Origin: Nitrospirales bacterium
GTDB lineage: Bacteria; Nitrospirota; Nitrospiria; Nitrospirales; UBA8639
Assembly: GCA_021603905.1 (NCBI GenBank)
Contig: BQIU01000023.1
Span: 1-51,054, forward strand
DNA length: 51,054 nucleotides
Direction of reading: 5' to 3'
Positions 9,510 to 18,930 of this stretch are shown here, in pieces. The stretch's first letter is position 1, and every line of letters starts with the position of its first letter. A program made the translations under genes and the position numbers. The notes under the pieces are model-generated. The model had not been told where the DNA came from and ran no database searches. It saw nothing but the letters and a program-made list of their open reading frames with translations.

Positions 9510-10010
9510 AGATATAAAAAGGAGCAGATTTTGATGACAGCGAATCGACAAAATATATTATAAAACAAGCGTCTTGACCCCTCATTCTTCGTCTCCCATC
9601 TTCTGGAGTCTTTCGATCAATGTGTTTATGGTCGTGAGCTTGTTCTCTATATTTTTGGTCATTCGCACCCCCAAAATCGACCACGACCAACCATGCAAGA
9701 TTTCCATTTTGATGTTTATCGGACTTTTTAGTGCCGCCACACTGATCGCTCACAACATGGCGCTGAGCCTTGCCAGTGTCCCCTCTGTCATCGCAATCAA
9801 ACGCACAAGTGCACTGTTTGCCATTTTATGGGCCTTTCTCGTTTTGCGGGAAGCGAACATACGCCAGCGGTTCATCGGAGCAACGCTAATGGTGATAGGA
9901 ATTGGACTTGTGGCAATAGATGAAATGGAGTGAAGATATTAAAAAACGCAGATTCTGATGACAGCGAATCGACCAAATATATTATGAAACAAGCGTCTTG
10001 ACCCCTTATC
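9164..10010 (+). repeat. Imperfect tandem duplication, unit about 424 bp
   Basis: Copy 1 runs about 9164-9587 and copy 2 about 9588-10010, at a constant offset of 424 nt. The unit comprises the last ~115 codons of the EamA gene, its stop and about 80 nt of 3' flank (GATGACAGCGAATCGAC, then AACAAGCGTCTTGACCCC). Differences inside the coding part lie mostly at third codon positions. A motif CTTGACCCCTTATC ends copy 2 (9997-10010) and is repeated at 10015-10028. Confidence 0.93.
9588..9933 (+). pseudogene. EamA transporter 3' fragment (second copy)
   Basis: About 114 codons matching residues ~178-292 of the intact transporter, in frame to its stop, without start codon, ribosome site or N-terminal repeat. 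The residue changes seen are conservative (LVIRT for LIIRT, VAIDEME for VALDETE), while many synonymous changes are present. Translation from the TTG at 9574 is conceivable but would give only half a DMT protein. Confidence 0.85.
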
Positions 10011-10023
10011 TTATCTTGACCCC

Positions 10024-10263
10024 TTATCGGACAAGCGAACCATAGCGAAAACCAATCAGGCCAACATAAACATCACATTCTCGGACACGCTCTTTACAGT
10101 ATTCACTGGGCTGCCTATCCCGAGCTGTAAAATATTGCATGTCACACGGAACATGCCCAGCTCGGTTTACAGCAGAGATGGCTGCTTTGACGAAGGGATA
10201 GTTGTCTGGAAACTTGTAGAGCTCCGATGTGTGACTAATAAATATTCGCTTAGGGTTTGCCAT
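10024..10263 (-). pseudogene. Truncated DUF4062-domain protein (N-terminal fragment)
   Basis: 79 residues starting MANPKRIFISHTSELYKFP and containing VKAAISAVNRAGHVPCDM, YFTARDRQPSEYC and VRECDVYVGLIGFRYGSLVR. This is the N-terminal half of a DUF4062 domain, normally found at the front of large NTPase or TPR proteins suspected of signalling or defence roles. Family members usually continue after the GFRYGS motif with a conserved S-Y-T-E-x-E-F segment; here the frame hits TAA at once. That stop lies inside the CTTGACCCCTTATC motif bordering the transporter duplication, so the remainder was probably removed by the same rearrangement. The start region is intact and it could still make a short peptide. 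Confidence 0.7.
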
Positions 10264-10343
10264 CTGTTCCCTTACACCAATGGTTGAGGGGCTATATATT
10301 GTAAGATGAATAGATGAATACTCGAAGAGTTGGAGGAATTTAG

Positions 10344-10454
10344 ATGCTGAGTAGGGATTTTATGGCATTGCGATTATTTAATCAAAAATCTAGCCACCTT
10401 GCGCGACTTAACGACGAATATCCTGGTGAATGGAGGTACCGAAGGGGTACCTAA
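10344..10454 (+). CDS. Small ORF, 36 residues, strong ribosome binding site
   Basis: TTGGAGGA at 10330-10337 lies 6 nt before an ATG opening 36 codons: MLSRDFMALRLFNQKSSHLA followed by RLNDEYPGEWRYRRGT. The end of the frame and its stop overlap a perfect 7-bp inverted repeat (AGGTACC at 10434-10440, GGTACCT at 10446-10452). The peptide is basic with no membrane segment. I do not recognise it. It lies in the 338-nt gap between the DUF4062 fragment and the 565-residue gene and could be a leader peptide, a small toxin-like peptide, or the surviving N-terminus of a lost gene. Confidence 0.35.
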   Translation: MLSRDFMALRLFNQKSSHLARLNDEYPGEWRYRRGT

Positions 10455-10601
10455 TTTCTTGAGATCACTTAATTCGGTGATTGGGGAATGATAAGGCATT
10501 GCAGAAAATATGCGACTACTTCAAAATTACGATTATTTTATAGAACGGTGCAAGGAATAGCAGACAACTAATTCATTTTAGACAATCGAGCAGGCCTAAA
10601 A

Positions 10602-12299
10602 GTGACACACCCCAAGCACCTAGAACTTCTTCTGGATGGAACGCCTCTCGCAATCGAGCGTATCAAACAGGCATGGTCTGGTCTTTCGACTTCAGATCGC
10701 GTTTATCTACTTTCAGTTTGGATCACCGATACCTCTACAGACCTTGGATTTCAAAGGTGGTCTCACCACCAAAAATGCTTGATAGATCTAGCTTTGGCGG
10801 ATAGCAATCCTTACGTTCGGTATCTTGCGGCTAAGACTGTAAGCGAACCATACAAGGCCGACGATGCTGAAGAAACCCCTGACTATCTGAAAGACAAAGC
10901 ACGGTTCGAAAAAGTCCAAGCAGATCCAGTTCCCCTTGTTCGATCCGCCAGTGAGGAAGGTTTTAAACTCTTTAGCCTTGAACTCGACGATCCAAAGTCG
11001 TTTTGGAAGCGCCCACAGACCGAACGTCTTGCCCTGGTAAATGGAGTTGGGGAGGAGGGAGAAAACCTAGCCAAACTGCTTCGTTATGCGACCAAGGATT
11101 TGCTCCCAAGCAAGGAAATAACGATTGATGAAATGCTTGATGTCCTACTCCAATATCTGGGAAGCCAAGGCATTGGGAAACGTGTTGCTCAATCGGAAGA
11201 CCTTGCGGATCGCTTCCGCGACGGATTCGCGGCGTACCAGGTAGGTGAGAGCGTGAAGGAGCTATGGGAAGTCATACCTGAGTTGCCCAAAGCTCTTTCG
11301 TATGCTCTAATTGATTCCCTCCCTGAGACAGCAGGGTTAATGTCCGATATTCCACCTGAAGTTATCGAGTCTCTCGATGAACATCAACTTGAACAATTAC
11401 TCTACCGCAACGATATCACGCTGAAAAAGCTTCGTCGTAAGCTCTTCAAGAATTCAACGAATAAAAACCTCAGGGAAGCAGCGGTAGCTAGCCAGCATTT
11501 CGAGCTGCGGGATTCCGACATTTCTAAACTGGTCTATGACCCAAGGGAATCAGAAGAAGCGGGAAAGAAAAAGGTAAATGAGTTGGCCATGTTGGCCACA
11601 CTTTGTAGGGGTGCCACTCTCGTTCAAATGCAGGCGATCTGTTATTTAATCAATGATGCACCAGATAAATTTCATTCAGGACTTGGCATGTGGGCCACCA
11701 TCGGCTTTGGGGAAACGCTTCAGACTCAACGGGCGAAGCGCCTATCTTCAGATGCCCTTCACTACGAAGTAGTTGCTATGCGCTTGTTTGAACGGGCCAA
11801 GAGTTTATCGCCGATCAAGATGGACGAGAGTCCCGAAGAACTTTCAGACGAGCTAATCCGGCTGAAGGACCTCATCGTTTCCCAAAATCCTTGGCAGACC
11901 TATCTTAATCTCAAAAAAGATGTACCTTTAAGTGGCTGGAAACGGATGGGTAGTTATTTGCCAGAGGTGTATATCCGAGACGTAGATTTACCCAAGGATT
12001 CTAGTGAGAACATGGATGAAGCTGGTCGTCAAGTGTTCGACTTGCTAAAGGATGTTTCGGGTCGAGTCAAAGATGTATCTGAAAAGGATCGTGCCGAACT
12101 TTCTTCGTTGAGCAAAGCAATCACAGCGATTTCAAGCCAAATGGCAGACAGCGAGACCTTAACTGGAAAACGAGTTGCAGCTCTCCAGGCTCAGATTGAA
12201 AAACTTGTCCAGACAATCAATATTTTGCACGTATTTATCGTTTTAGCGTTTCTAATTTTAACGTTGCTACTCCTAATCCGGTTTGTGGTAGATCCATAA
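10602..12299 (+). CDS. Tail-anchored protein of unknown function with HEAT-like N-terminus
   Basis: 565 residues from a GTG start at 10602; the ribosome site is weak, so the start is uncertain. The N-terminal ~130 residues are helical with a HEAT-like unit (LALADSNPYVRYLAAKTV, then a similar DPVPLVRSASEEG). The middle is helical and charged (LDEHQLEQLLYRNDITLKKL). Residues ~480-535 look like a coiled coil (RVKDVSEKDRAELSSLSKAI). The last ~25 residues form one membrane helix (LHVFIVLAFLILTLLLLIRF) and end VVDP, so the protein is probably a cytoplasmic scaffold anchored by its C-terminus. No enzyme motif was found. It sits among defence- and toxin-type genes, so a role in defence is possible but not shown. 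Confidence 0.75.
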   Translation: MTHPKHLELLLDGTPLAIERIKQAWSGLSTSDRVYLLSVWITDTSTDLGFQRWSHHQKCLIDLALADSNPYVRYLAAKTVSEPYKADDAEETPDYLKDKARFEKVQADPVPLVRSASEEGFKLFSLELDDPKSFWKRPQTERLALVNGVGEEGENLAKLLRYATKDLLPSKEITIDEMLDVLLQYLGSQGIGKRVAQSEDLADRFRDGFAAYQVGESVKELWEVIPELPKALSYALIDSLPETAGLMSDIPPEVIESLDEHQLEQLLYRNDITLKKLRRKLFKNSTNKNLREAAVASQHFELRDSDISKLVYDPRESEEAGKKKVNELAMLATLCRGATLVQMQAICYLINDAPDKFHSGLGMWATIGFGETLQTQRAKRLSSDALHYEVVAMRLFERAKSLSPIKMDESPEELSDELIRLKDLIVSQNPWQTYLNLKKDVPLSGWKRMGSYLPEVYIRDVDLPKDSSENMDEAGRQVFDLLKDVSGRVKDVSEKDRAELSSLSKAITAISSQMADSETLTGKRVAALQAQIEKLVQTINILHVFIVLAFLILTLLLLIRFVVDP

Positions 12300-12329
12300 G
12301 TGCGCAGAAATTTATTATTACGTAAATGC

Positions 12330-12740
12330 ACATACCTCACTTTCAAAACTCTCCATCAGTCGCCAAGGGGTCTCGGGACTGCCCCCCTTCGAACCGAATT
12401 GTGGGGTACCATCCCGAGGCCGAAAAATTTCTTGCAACACAAGAATAGCTAGTCCCTATCCTCTTCGAAAAGGAAGATCAGTCGCTTGTCGAGTGTAACC
12501 TTTTTTGTAACCATTTCCTCTCAGATCCGTCACATGCTCAGTTCCTGAGCCAAGGGCTCCCTTTGCCCGTTTCTCCAACCAACACGCCCCAACAGAGCGA
12601 ACGCGTGGGGTTGAGTCCTGACCCAAGGTCCACTCAGGCCTTCCGGAAGGGTGACCTTCAGGACTTCGGACAGCTAAATCTGGGAATTACCCCTTCACCG
12701 CGTACTTTGGTACTTTCCTATCCAGTTAAAAAAACCTTTT
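12330..12740 (-). ncRNA. Probable relic of a group II intron RNA without its reverse transcriptase
   Basis: No coding sequence is evident, but the minus strand holds segments that resemble bacterial group II intron domain I, in the expected order: GTCCGAAGTCCTGAAGG, CCTGAGTGGACCTTGGG, GGACTCAACCCCACGCG, GTGTTGGTTGGAGAAACGGG, CAAAGGGAGCC, CAGGAACTGAGCATGTGACG. A GC-rich segment containing CGGTTCGAAGGGGGG follows near the far end, where a domain V-like helix would be expected. There is no intron-encoded ORF and the domain V-like helix is imperfect, so it is likely dead. Assigned from remembered family patterns, not from a covariance search. Confidence 0.4.
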
Positions 12741-12913
12741 AAATTGAGGGTTAGGTCGCGTGCTTTATGACATAACCCTCACTCTTCTGAATGTTCCATG
12801 AGGTGGTGGAAGTGTTTTTTATAAACTGAAGTACTTGACTCCTATTTTGGAGCATAAAGGAATTCGCGGTGAGAGAAATCCTAAGTGGAAGAATTCGTGA
12901 AACCGGATACAAG

Positions 12914-13126
12914 TTAGGCAAACATCAATCGACGTCCTTTGGGTTCAGGAATTGGATCACCGAATTCTTTGGCGGTATCGATCCAAAGCTGAATGGCTTC
13001 TTTCGCATTCACCAAAGCCGACTCTTGGGTTTCTCCATGTGTCATGCAGCCTGGCAACTCAGGGATTTCAGCCACGAAAGCCTCGTCTGTTTCACTCCAA
13101 TAGATAATGATTTCGTATTTGAGCAT
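12914..13126 (-). CDS. hicB: HicB-type antitoxin
   Basis: 70 residues with the compact partial RNase H-like HicB fold: MLKYEIIIYWSETDEAFVAE, then IPELPGCMTHGETQESALVN and a helix AKEAIQLWIDTAKEFG ending PIPEPKGRRLMFA. The P-E-L-P-G-C motif and the G-E-T pair are family hallmarks. It lies 6 nt downstream of the hicA gene on the same strand, the usual toxin-first order. HicB neutralises HicA and often represses the operon; this short form has no separate C-terminal DNA-binding domain, so autoregulation is uncertain. Confidence 0.88.
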   Translation of the reverse strand: MLKYEIIIYWSETDEAFVAEIPELPGCMTHGETQESALVNAKEAIQLWIDTAKEFGDPIPEPKGRRLMFA

Positions 13127-13132
13127 GATGAT

Positions 13133-13381
13133 TTATCCTCCAAGCGTATATCTCAATATTACGGTTCTTACCTGTCTGACTTGGTAAGGCTTCGCTTTGC
13201 TTCCGTCTCGTTGAAGATTAAGCTTTTCTTCCACGCCCTGTTTCCTGAAAATATGATGACTCCCTCTGATCCGTTCTGCAAATCCCAAGCGCTGCAAGAG
13301 GTGGCATAGGTCCTCAAAGGATATGTTCTTATCCGATTTACCTTGCAGGATTTCCTCAACGAGTTTGTCATACTTACTCAT
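13133..13381 (-). CDS. hicA: HicA-type mRNA interferase toxin
   Basis: 82 residues of the double-stranded RNA-binding HicA fold. The motif FAERIRGSHHIFRKQG places the catalytic histidine at H42, and KPYQVRQVRTVILR is the C-terminal helix region of the family. HicA cleaves mRNA during translation and is held inactive by the adjacent HicB. An extra ~20 residues (MSKYDKLVEEILQGKSDKNI) precede the usual start of the fold, as in HicA variants of environmental bacteria. A clear promoter upstream (above 13381) was not found. Confidence 0.88.
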   Translation of the reverse strand: MSKYDKLVEEILQGKSDKNISFEDLCHLLQRLGFAERIRGSHHIFRKQGVEEKLNLQRDGSKAKPYQVRQVRTVILRYTLGG

Positions 13382-14032
13382 CTAAGAAATACTTTTAACA
13401 GGTTCATAGGGGTTTATCAAAGAATGACCTCTGTCCAATTTTTCGGTGGTGTGGTAAGGTTTGGGAGAGGCCGCCAGGGCAAGTCTTGCTCCATCCCGTT
13501 CCAATAGCTCTCTCTAAATTCTGCACTTAAGCAGTGCGCACGGGGAATGAACTTTGGGCTACCATTCTCAAGCAGAACTTTTCCCGTCTTGAAACCTTGA
13601 ATGGTTCCCCATTCCTGTTTTTATTTCATACTTTCCTATGAATATCACAGACCATTTTAAAGTCGCGCCTGTTCCCCATGTCGTCACGGCACTATCATTA
13701 CGAATCTCAAATTCCTGCCACGAATCAAAAGGAATCGGCGCTTCAAACGCCCGAAGTGTACATGGATGAGGATGACATACACCCAATCACATACTGTGTA
13801 TCCTATCTGAGATGATCGTAGTGTATATCCGGATTTGTCTCACACGCAAAAACCCGATAGCCAGAAATCCGAAATTCAGCACTCTCTCAAGTGCTAACGC
13901 CCACCGTATCAACAATTACACTTGATCGAAGATACAAAAAATAGAAATCTACTTAAACACGCAGCCTTGCAAATACAGCAACAGGGTCACAGACGAGGTC
14001 TTGGCATCAAACTGGGCAACCACGCCAACAAC
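13382..14032. other. Intergenic region between hicAB and vapBC
   Basis: About 650 nt with no recognised gene. A minus-strand frame at 13568-13786 (72 codons, containing IPFDSWQEFEIRNDSAVTTW) has no family match I know and no good ribosome site; it may be a decayed coding remnant. No tRNA, terminator or obvious mobile element end was found. Confidence 0.5.
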
Positions 14033-14069
14033 TTGACATATTGATGCACACATAATATGCTTTGATGCA
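14033..14069 (+). promoter_or_regulatory. Promoter and putative operator of vapBC, near-leaderless
   Basis: -35 TTGACA at 14033-14038, 17-nt spacer, -10 TATGCT at 14056-14061. A start site 6-8 nt later falls at about 14067-14069, essentially at the vapB ATG, so the mRNA should be leaderless or nearly so; no Shine-Dalgarno is present. Two copies of TTGATGCA (14041-14048 and 14062-14069) are 21 nt apart, two helical turns, flanking the -10, a plausible RHH antitoxin operator. Confidence 0.65.
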
Positions 14070-14320
14070 TGAGGACAACAGTGAGACTAGACGATCAGCT
14101 CTTGGCCGCGGCAAAACAACATGCCGCCAAAACTGGCTGCACATTGACGTCATTGCTTGAAGACGCCTTACGAACTTTCCTAACAATGAATAAGCGATCC
14201 ACGAAAACTGGGAGACCAAAGCTTCCGACCTTTAATGGTGGCGGACTTCGTCCCGGTGTCGACCTGGATAATAGTGCTGATCTCTTAGATGTGATGGAAG
14301 AGAAGAATGGAGCTCGTTGA
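14069..14320 (+). CDS. vapB: VapB-type ribbon-helix-helix antitoxin
   Basis: 83 residues. The N-terminus MRTTVRLDDQLLAAAKQHAA is the ribbon-helix-helix DNA-binding strand and first helix, followed by KTGCTLTSLLEDALRTFL. The C-terminal tail (GRPKLPTFNGGGLRPGVDLD, then NSADLLDVMEE) is the segment that would wrap the toxin. It overlaps vapC by 14 nt, the usual antitoxin-first arrangement. As a dimer it should bind the TTGATGCA repeats around its own promoter. Confidence 0.88.
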   Translation: MRTTVRLDDQLLAAAKQHAAKTGCTLTSLLEDALRTFLTMNKRSTKTGRPKLPTFNGGGLRPGVDLDNSADLLDVMEEKNGAR

Positions 14321-14735
14321 CGTTAATGTCCTTGTGTACGCACATCGAGAAGATTCTCTGGATCACACATTATATCGAACCTGGCTTATCCAGTGGACGC
14401 AATCTGACGCCGCCTTTGGGATCAGCGAACTTGTGCTCAGTGGGTTTCTCAGAATCGTCACTCACCCGAAAGTCTTCAACCAACCGACTCCGCTCCCCAC
14501 GGCGTTGGCATTTGTCGATGCGATTCGCTCTCAGCCTACCTGTGTGTTGATCTCACCAGGCCCGCGACATTGGGAAATCTTCTCGCGACTGTGTCGTGAA
14601 GCCAATGTGAAAGGCAACTTGGGTCCTGATGCCTATCTTGCCGCCATGGCGATTGAGTCTGGGAGTGAGTGGATCACAACAGATCGAGATTACAGCCGAT
14701 TCTCTGGATTACGCTGGAGACATCCCTTGCATTAG
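14307..14735 (+). CDS. vapC: VapC-type PIN-domain ribonuclease toxin
   Basis: 142 residues with a complete PIN domain: D5 in LVDVNVLVYAHRED, E41 in ISELVLSGFLRI, D108 in LGPDAYLAAMAIE and D126 in WITTDRDYSRF. These acidic residues coordinate the metal ions used for RNA cleavage, and the length is typical. The toxin is inhibited by the overlapping VapB. Nothing looks broken, so the pair is probably functional. Confidence 0.9.
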   Translation: MELVDVNVLVYAHREDSLDHTLYRTWLIQWTQSDAAFGISELVLSGFLRIVTHPKVFNQPTPLPTALAFVDAIRSQPTCVLISPGPRHWEIFSRLCREANVKGNLGPDAYLAAMAIESGSEWITTDRDYSRFSGLRWRHPLH

Positions 14736-14757
14736 TTCGCACTGCCCATTTGCCTCA

Positions 14758-14786
14758 TTGACAAGGTCCAGCCTGAGCGCTAGCAT
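14758..14786 (+). promoter_or_regulatory. Sigma70-like promoter of the thiamine operon
   Basis: -35 TTGACA at 14758-14763, 17-nt spacer, -10 TAGCAT at 14781-14786. Initiation near 14793 would place the TPP riboswitch at the 5' end of the transcript. Confidence 0.6.
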
Positions 14787-14795
14787 TTGCTGAAC

Positions 14796-16940
<2,145 letters not shown>

Positions 16941-16986
16941 TACATGATCAAAGGCAGATCATGACTAACTTGCGGAGCGTAAGATT

Positions 16987-17787
16987 ATGAAGGAGAACAC
17001 CATAGCCCCCTTGCGAGAACGTGACGTCACTCGTCACATTGCCAGGGAGTTTTATAAAGAATTCGATCAACTGATTGAAAGTGATGTCATTATCGTCGGG
17101 GGTGGACCGTCGGGATTGTTGTGTGCGAGAGACTTAGCCTTGCACGGCATACGAACCTTGCTGATTGAACAAAGCCTGGCACTGGGCGGTGGATTTTGGT
17201 CTGGCGGCTATCTCATGAATAAAGCCACGATCTGCGCGCCAGCCGATGTGATCTTGGAAGAACTTGGGATCCCGTGCAAACCCGTGAAAGAATGTGACGG
17301 CATGACCATCGTTGATCCACCACACGCGACGGCACGGTTAATTTCTGCCGCCTATGAGGCTGGCGTAAAGATCATGAACTTAACACGGGTCCTCGACTTA
17401 ATTGTCCGAGAAGAAGGCAAACTCGAAGGCGTCGTGGTCAATAACACGACAGCGGAAATGGCAGGACACGACATCATACATGTTGATCCAATTGCACTCG
17501 AAAGCCGTATCGTTGTGGATGCCACGGGCCATGATGCCGTCGTCGTGAACCTTCTCCATCGCAGAAACTTGTATGAGAAAGTTCCAGGCAATGGCGCAAT
17601 GTGGATTGCAAAATCCGAAGCATTAGTTGTTAAAAATACGCGCGAGGTCTATCCCAATTGTTTCGTCACCGGTTTGGCAGTGGCAGCCGTAGACGGTTCG
17701 CCAAGAATGGGACCGGCCTTTGGCTCGATGATCTTATCAGGCAGACGTGCAGCCGAACTCGTGAAACACAAACTTAAGGGAGAATAG
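16987..17787 (+). CDS. thi4: Thi4-type thiazole synthase, histidine (sulfide-using) form
   Basis: 266 residues. The FAD/NAD site VIIVGGGPSGLLCARDLALHG lies at about 34-54, followed by LALGGGFWSGGYLMNKATIC. Thi4 makes the adenylated thiazole carboxylate from NAD, glycine and a sulfur source. In yeast Thi4 a cysteine gives up its sulfur; archaeal-type enzymes have a histidine there and use free sulfide. Here the segment is DIIHVDPIALE with H165 at that site, so a multiple-turnover, sulfide-dependent enzyme is expected. The C-terminal GLAVAAVDGSPRMGPAFGSM is the conserved cofactor-covering region. It shares the riboswitch-controlled operon with thiC; no thiG, thiS or thiH is in the window. Confidence 0.92.
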   Translation: MKENTIAPLRERDVTRHIAREFYKEFDQLIESDVIIVGGGPSGLLCARDLALHGIRTLLIEQSLALGGGFWSGGYLMNKATICAPADVILEELGIPCKPVKECDGMTIVDPPHATARLISAAYEAGVKIMNLTRVLDLIVREEGKLEGVVVNNTTAEMAGHDIIHVDPIALESRIVVDATGHDAVVVNLLHRRNLYEKVPGNGAMWIAKSEALVVKNTREVYPNCFVTGLAVAAVDGSPRMGPAFGSMILSGRRAAELVKHKLKGE

Positions 17788-17958
17788 TTCTTAGTGTGCA
17801 TACACATTCTCCACGTTGTTCACGATACCTCTGCAACGAGAAAATCTTTGGTTTCGCTATTTTAGTTGAAAACCAACGCATTGCACCTTAGACTATAAAG
17901 ATTCACGTTCAACGGAATATTCACTGTTCACTTCGTTTTAACATTTGGAGGAATGAGT

Positions 17959-18474
17959 ATGGATTTGCAGGATTTCCTGCAACAAGGCAGCGGCACGGAA
18001 GAAGAAAAGATTTTAGCGTGGAATCTCTTCCAGCAAGCCTACGAATCGCAACAAAAAGGGCAACTGGATGAAGCCGTGAAGCTCTATAAACAGTCAATTG
18101 CAACCTCACCTTCGGCAGAGGCCTACACCTTTCTTGGCTGGACCTACAGTTTTATGGGACAGCTGAATGAAGCCATTGAGGAATGCCAGCGAGCGATTAA
18201 TTGTGATCCGGATTTTGGCAATCCTTACAACGATATCGGAGCGTACTTGATTGAGCTCAATCAATTGGACGAAGCCATTCCTTGGTTTGAAAAAGCGATG
18301 GATGCCAAGCGCTATGAAAATCCAGCGTTTCCACATATGAATGTTGGACGCGTGTACGAAAAAAAGGGCGATTGGGAAAAAGCCATCGAGGCCTATAAGC
18401 AAGCTACCACATTAGACCCGGAATACACCTCTGCCAAACGAGCCATGATGCGCTTAATCACGCTGATGAACTAG
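17959..18474 (+). CDS. TPR-repeat protein
   Basis: 171 residues. TTTGGAGGA lies 6 nt before the ATG at 17959; an ATG at 17953 is too close to it. Three to four TPR units are visible: FQQAYESQQKGQLDEAVKLY, AYTFLGWTYSFMGQLNEAIE, PYNDIGAYLIELNQLDEAIP and VYEKKGDWEKAIEAYKQATT. There is no signal peptide or membrane segment, so it is probably a cytoplasmic adaptor. It precedes a receiver-like gene by 72 nt on the same strand and the two may form one unit. The partner is unknown. Confidence 0.85.
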   Translation: MDLQDFLQQGSGTEEEKILAWNLFQQAYESQQKGQLDEAVKLYKQSIATSPSAEAYTFLGWTYSFMGQLNEAIEECQRAINCDPDFGNPYNDIGAYLIELNQLDEAIPWFEKAMDAKRYENPAFPHMNVGRVYEKKGDWEKAIEAYKQATTLDPEYTSAKRAMMRLITLMN

Positions 18475-18546
18475 TCATACAGGCAAGAGAGGCACGCCGA
18501 CGCAAGAACTTCAGCATCTTTTTACAAAAAAAGGATACATACCCGC

Positions 18547-18930
18547 ATGGAACAACAGGAAAAAACAATCTTAGTCGGCGTGAGTGACATCTTTTTTTAT
18601 ACAAAAATTCGCGATGCTTTTCTGCCGCATGGTTATAGCCTTCAACGAGTTAAAAAACAGGAAGACTGGCAGGAAAAAATTTCTACGCAAGAACCCCATG
18701 CGATTATCCTCAACATGAATGATGAACGACTCGAGGCCACAGCCGCTCTTCGCCTCCTCAAAGGAACGGAGCAATATAAACATATTCCCGTCCTCGCCTT
18801 TGCGAATCATGAAGAAGTGGAGACGTGGAAACAGGCGAAAGAACTCGGCATCAATAAAATTGTTTCACGTAATGAGTTCTCTGCCAGAACGTTGGCACTG
18901 CTTGAGGAGATGACGGCCAACGTCACGTAG
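18547..18930 (+). CDS. Degenerate receiver-like (pseudo-CheY) protein
   Basis: 127 residues with the alternating beta-alpha pattern of a response regulator receiver: KTILVGVSDIFFYTKIRDAF, then PHAIILNMNDE, then HIPVLAFANHEEVETWKQAK and GINKIVSRNEF. The phosphoacceptor position after strand 3 is N56 (IILNMND), not aspartate; the acidic pair at strand 1 is reduced to one residue; the strand 4 Thr/Ser is alanine. Standard phosphorylation is therefore unlikely, and it may act as a phosphorylation-independent interaction domain. No output domain follows. The upstream TPR gene is a candidate partner by position only. Confidence 0.75.
   Translation: MEQQEKTILVGVSDIFFYTKIRDAFLPHGYSLQRVKKQEDWQEKISTQEPHAIILNMNDERLEATAALRLLKGTEQYKHIPVLAFANHEEVETWKQAKELGINKIVSRNEFSARTLALLEEMTANVT

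Noticed and set aside
12869-13309. 146-codon plus-strand frame opposite hicBA
   Set aside because: It is antisense to two well-supported toxin-antitoxin genes and shows no recognisable domain.
13568-13786. 72-codon minus-strand frame between hicAB and vapBC
   Set aside because: No family match, no ribosome site and no partner gene; kept only as a possible remnant in the intergenic entry.
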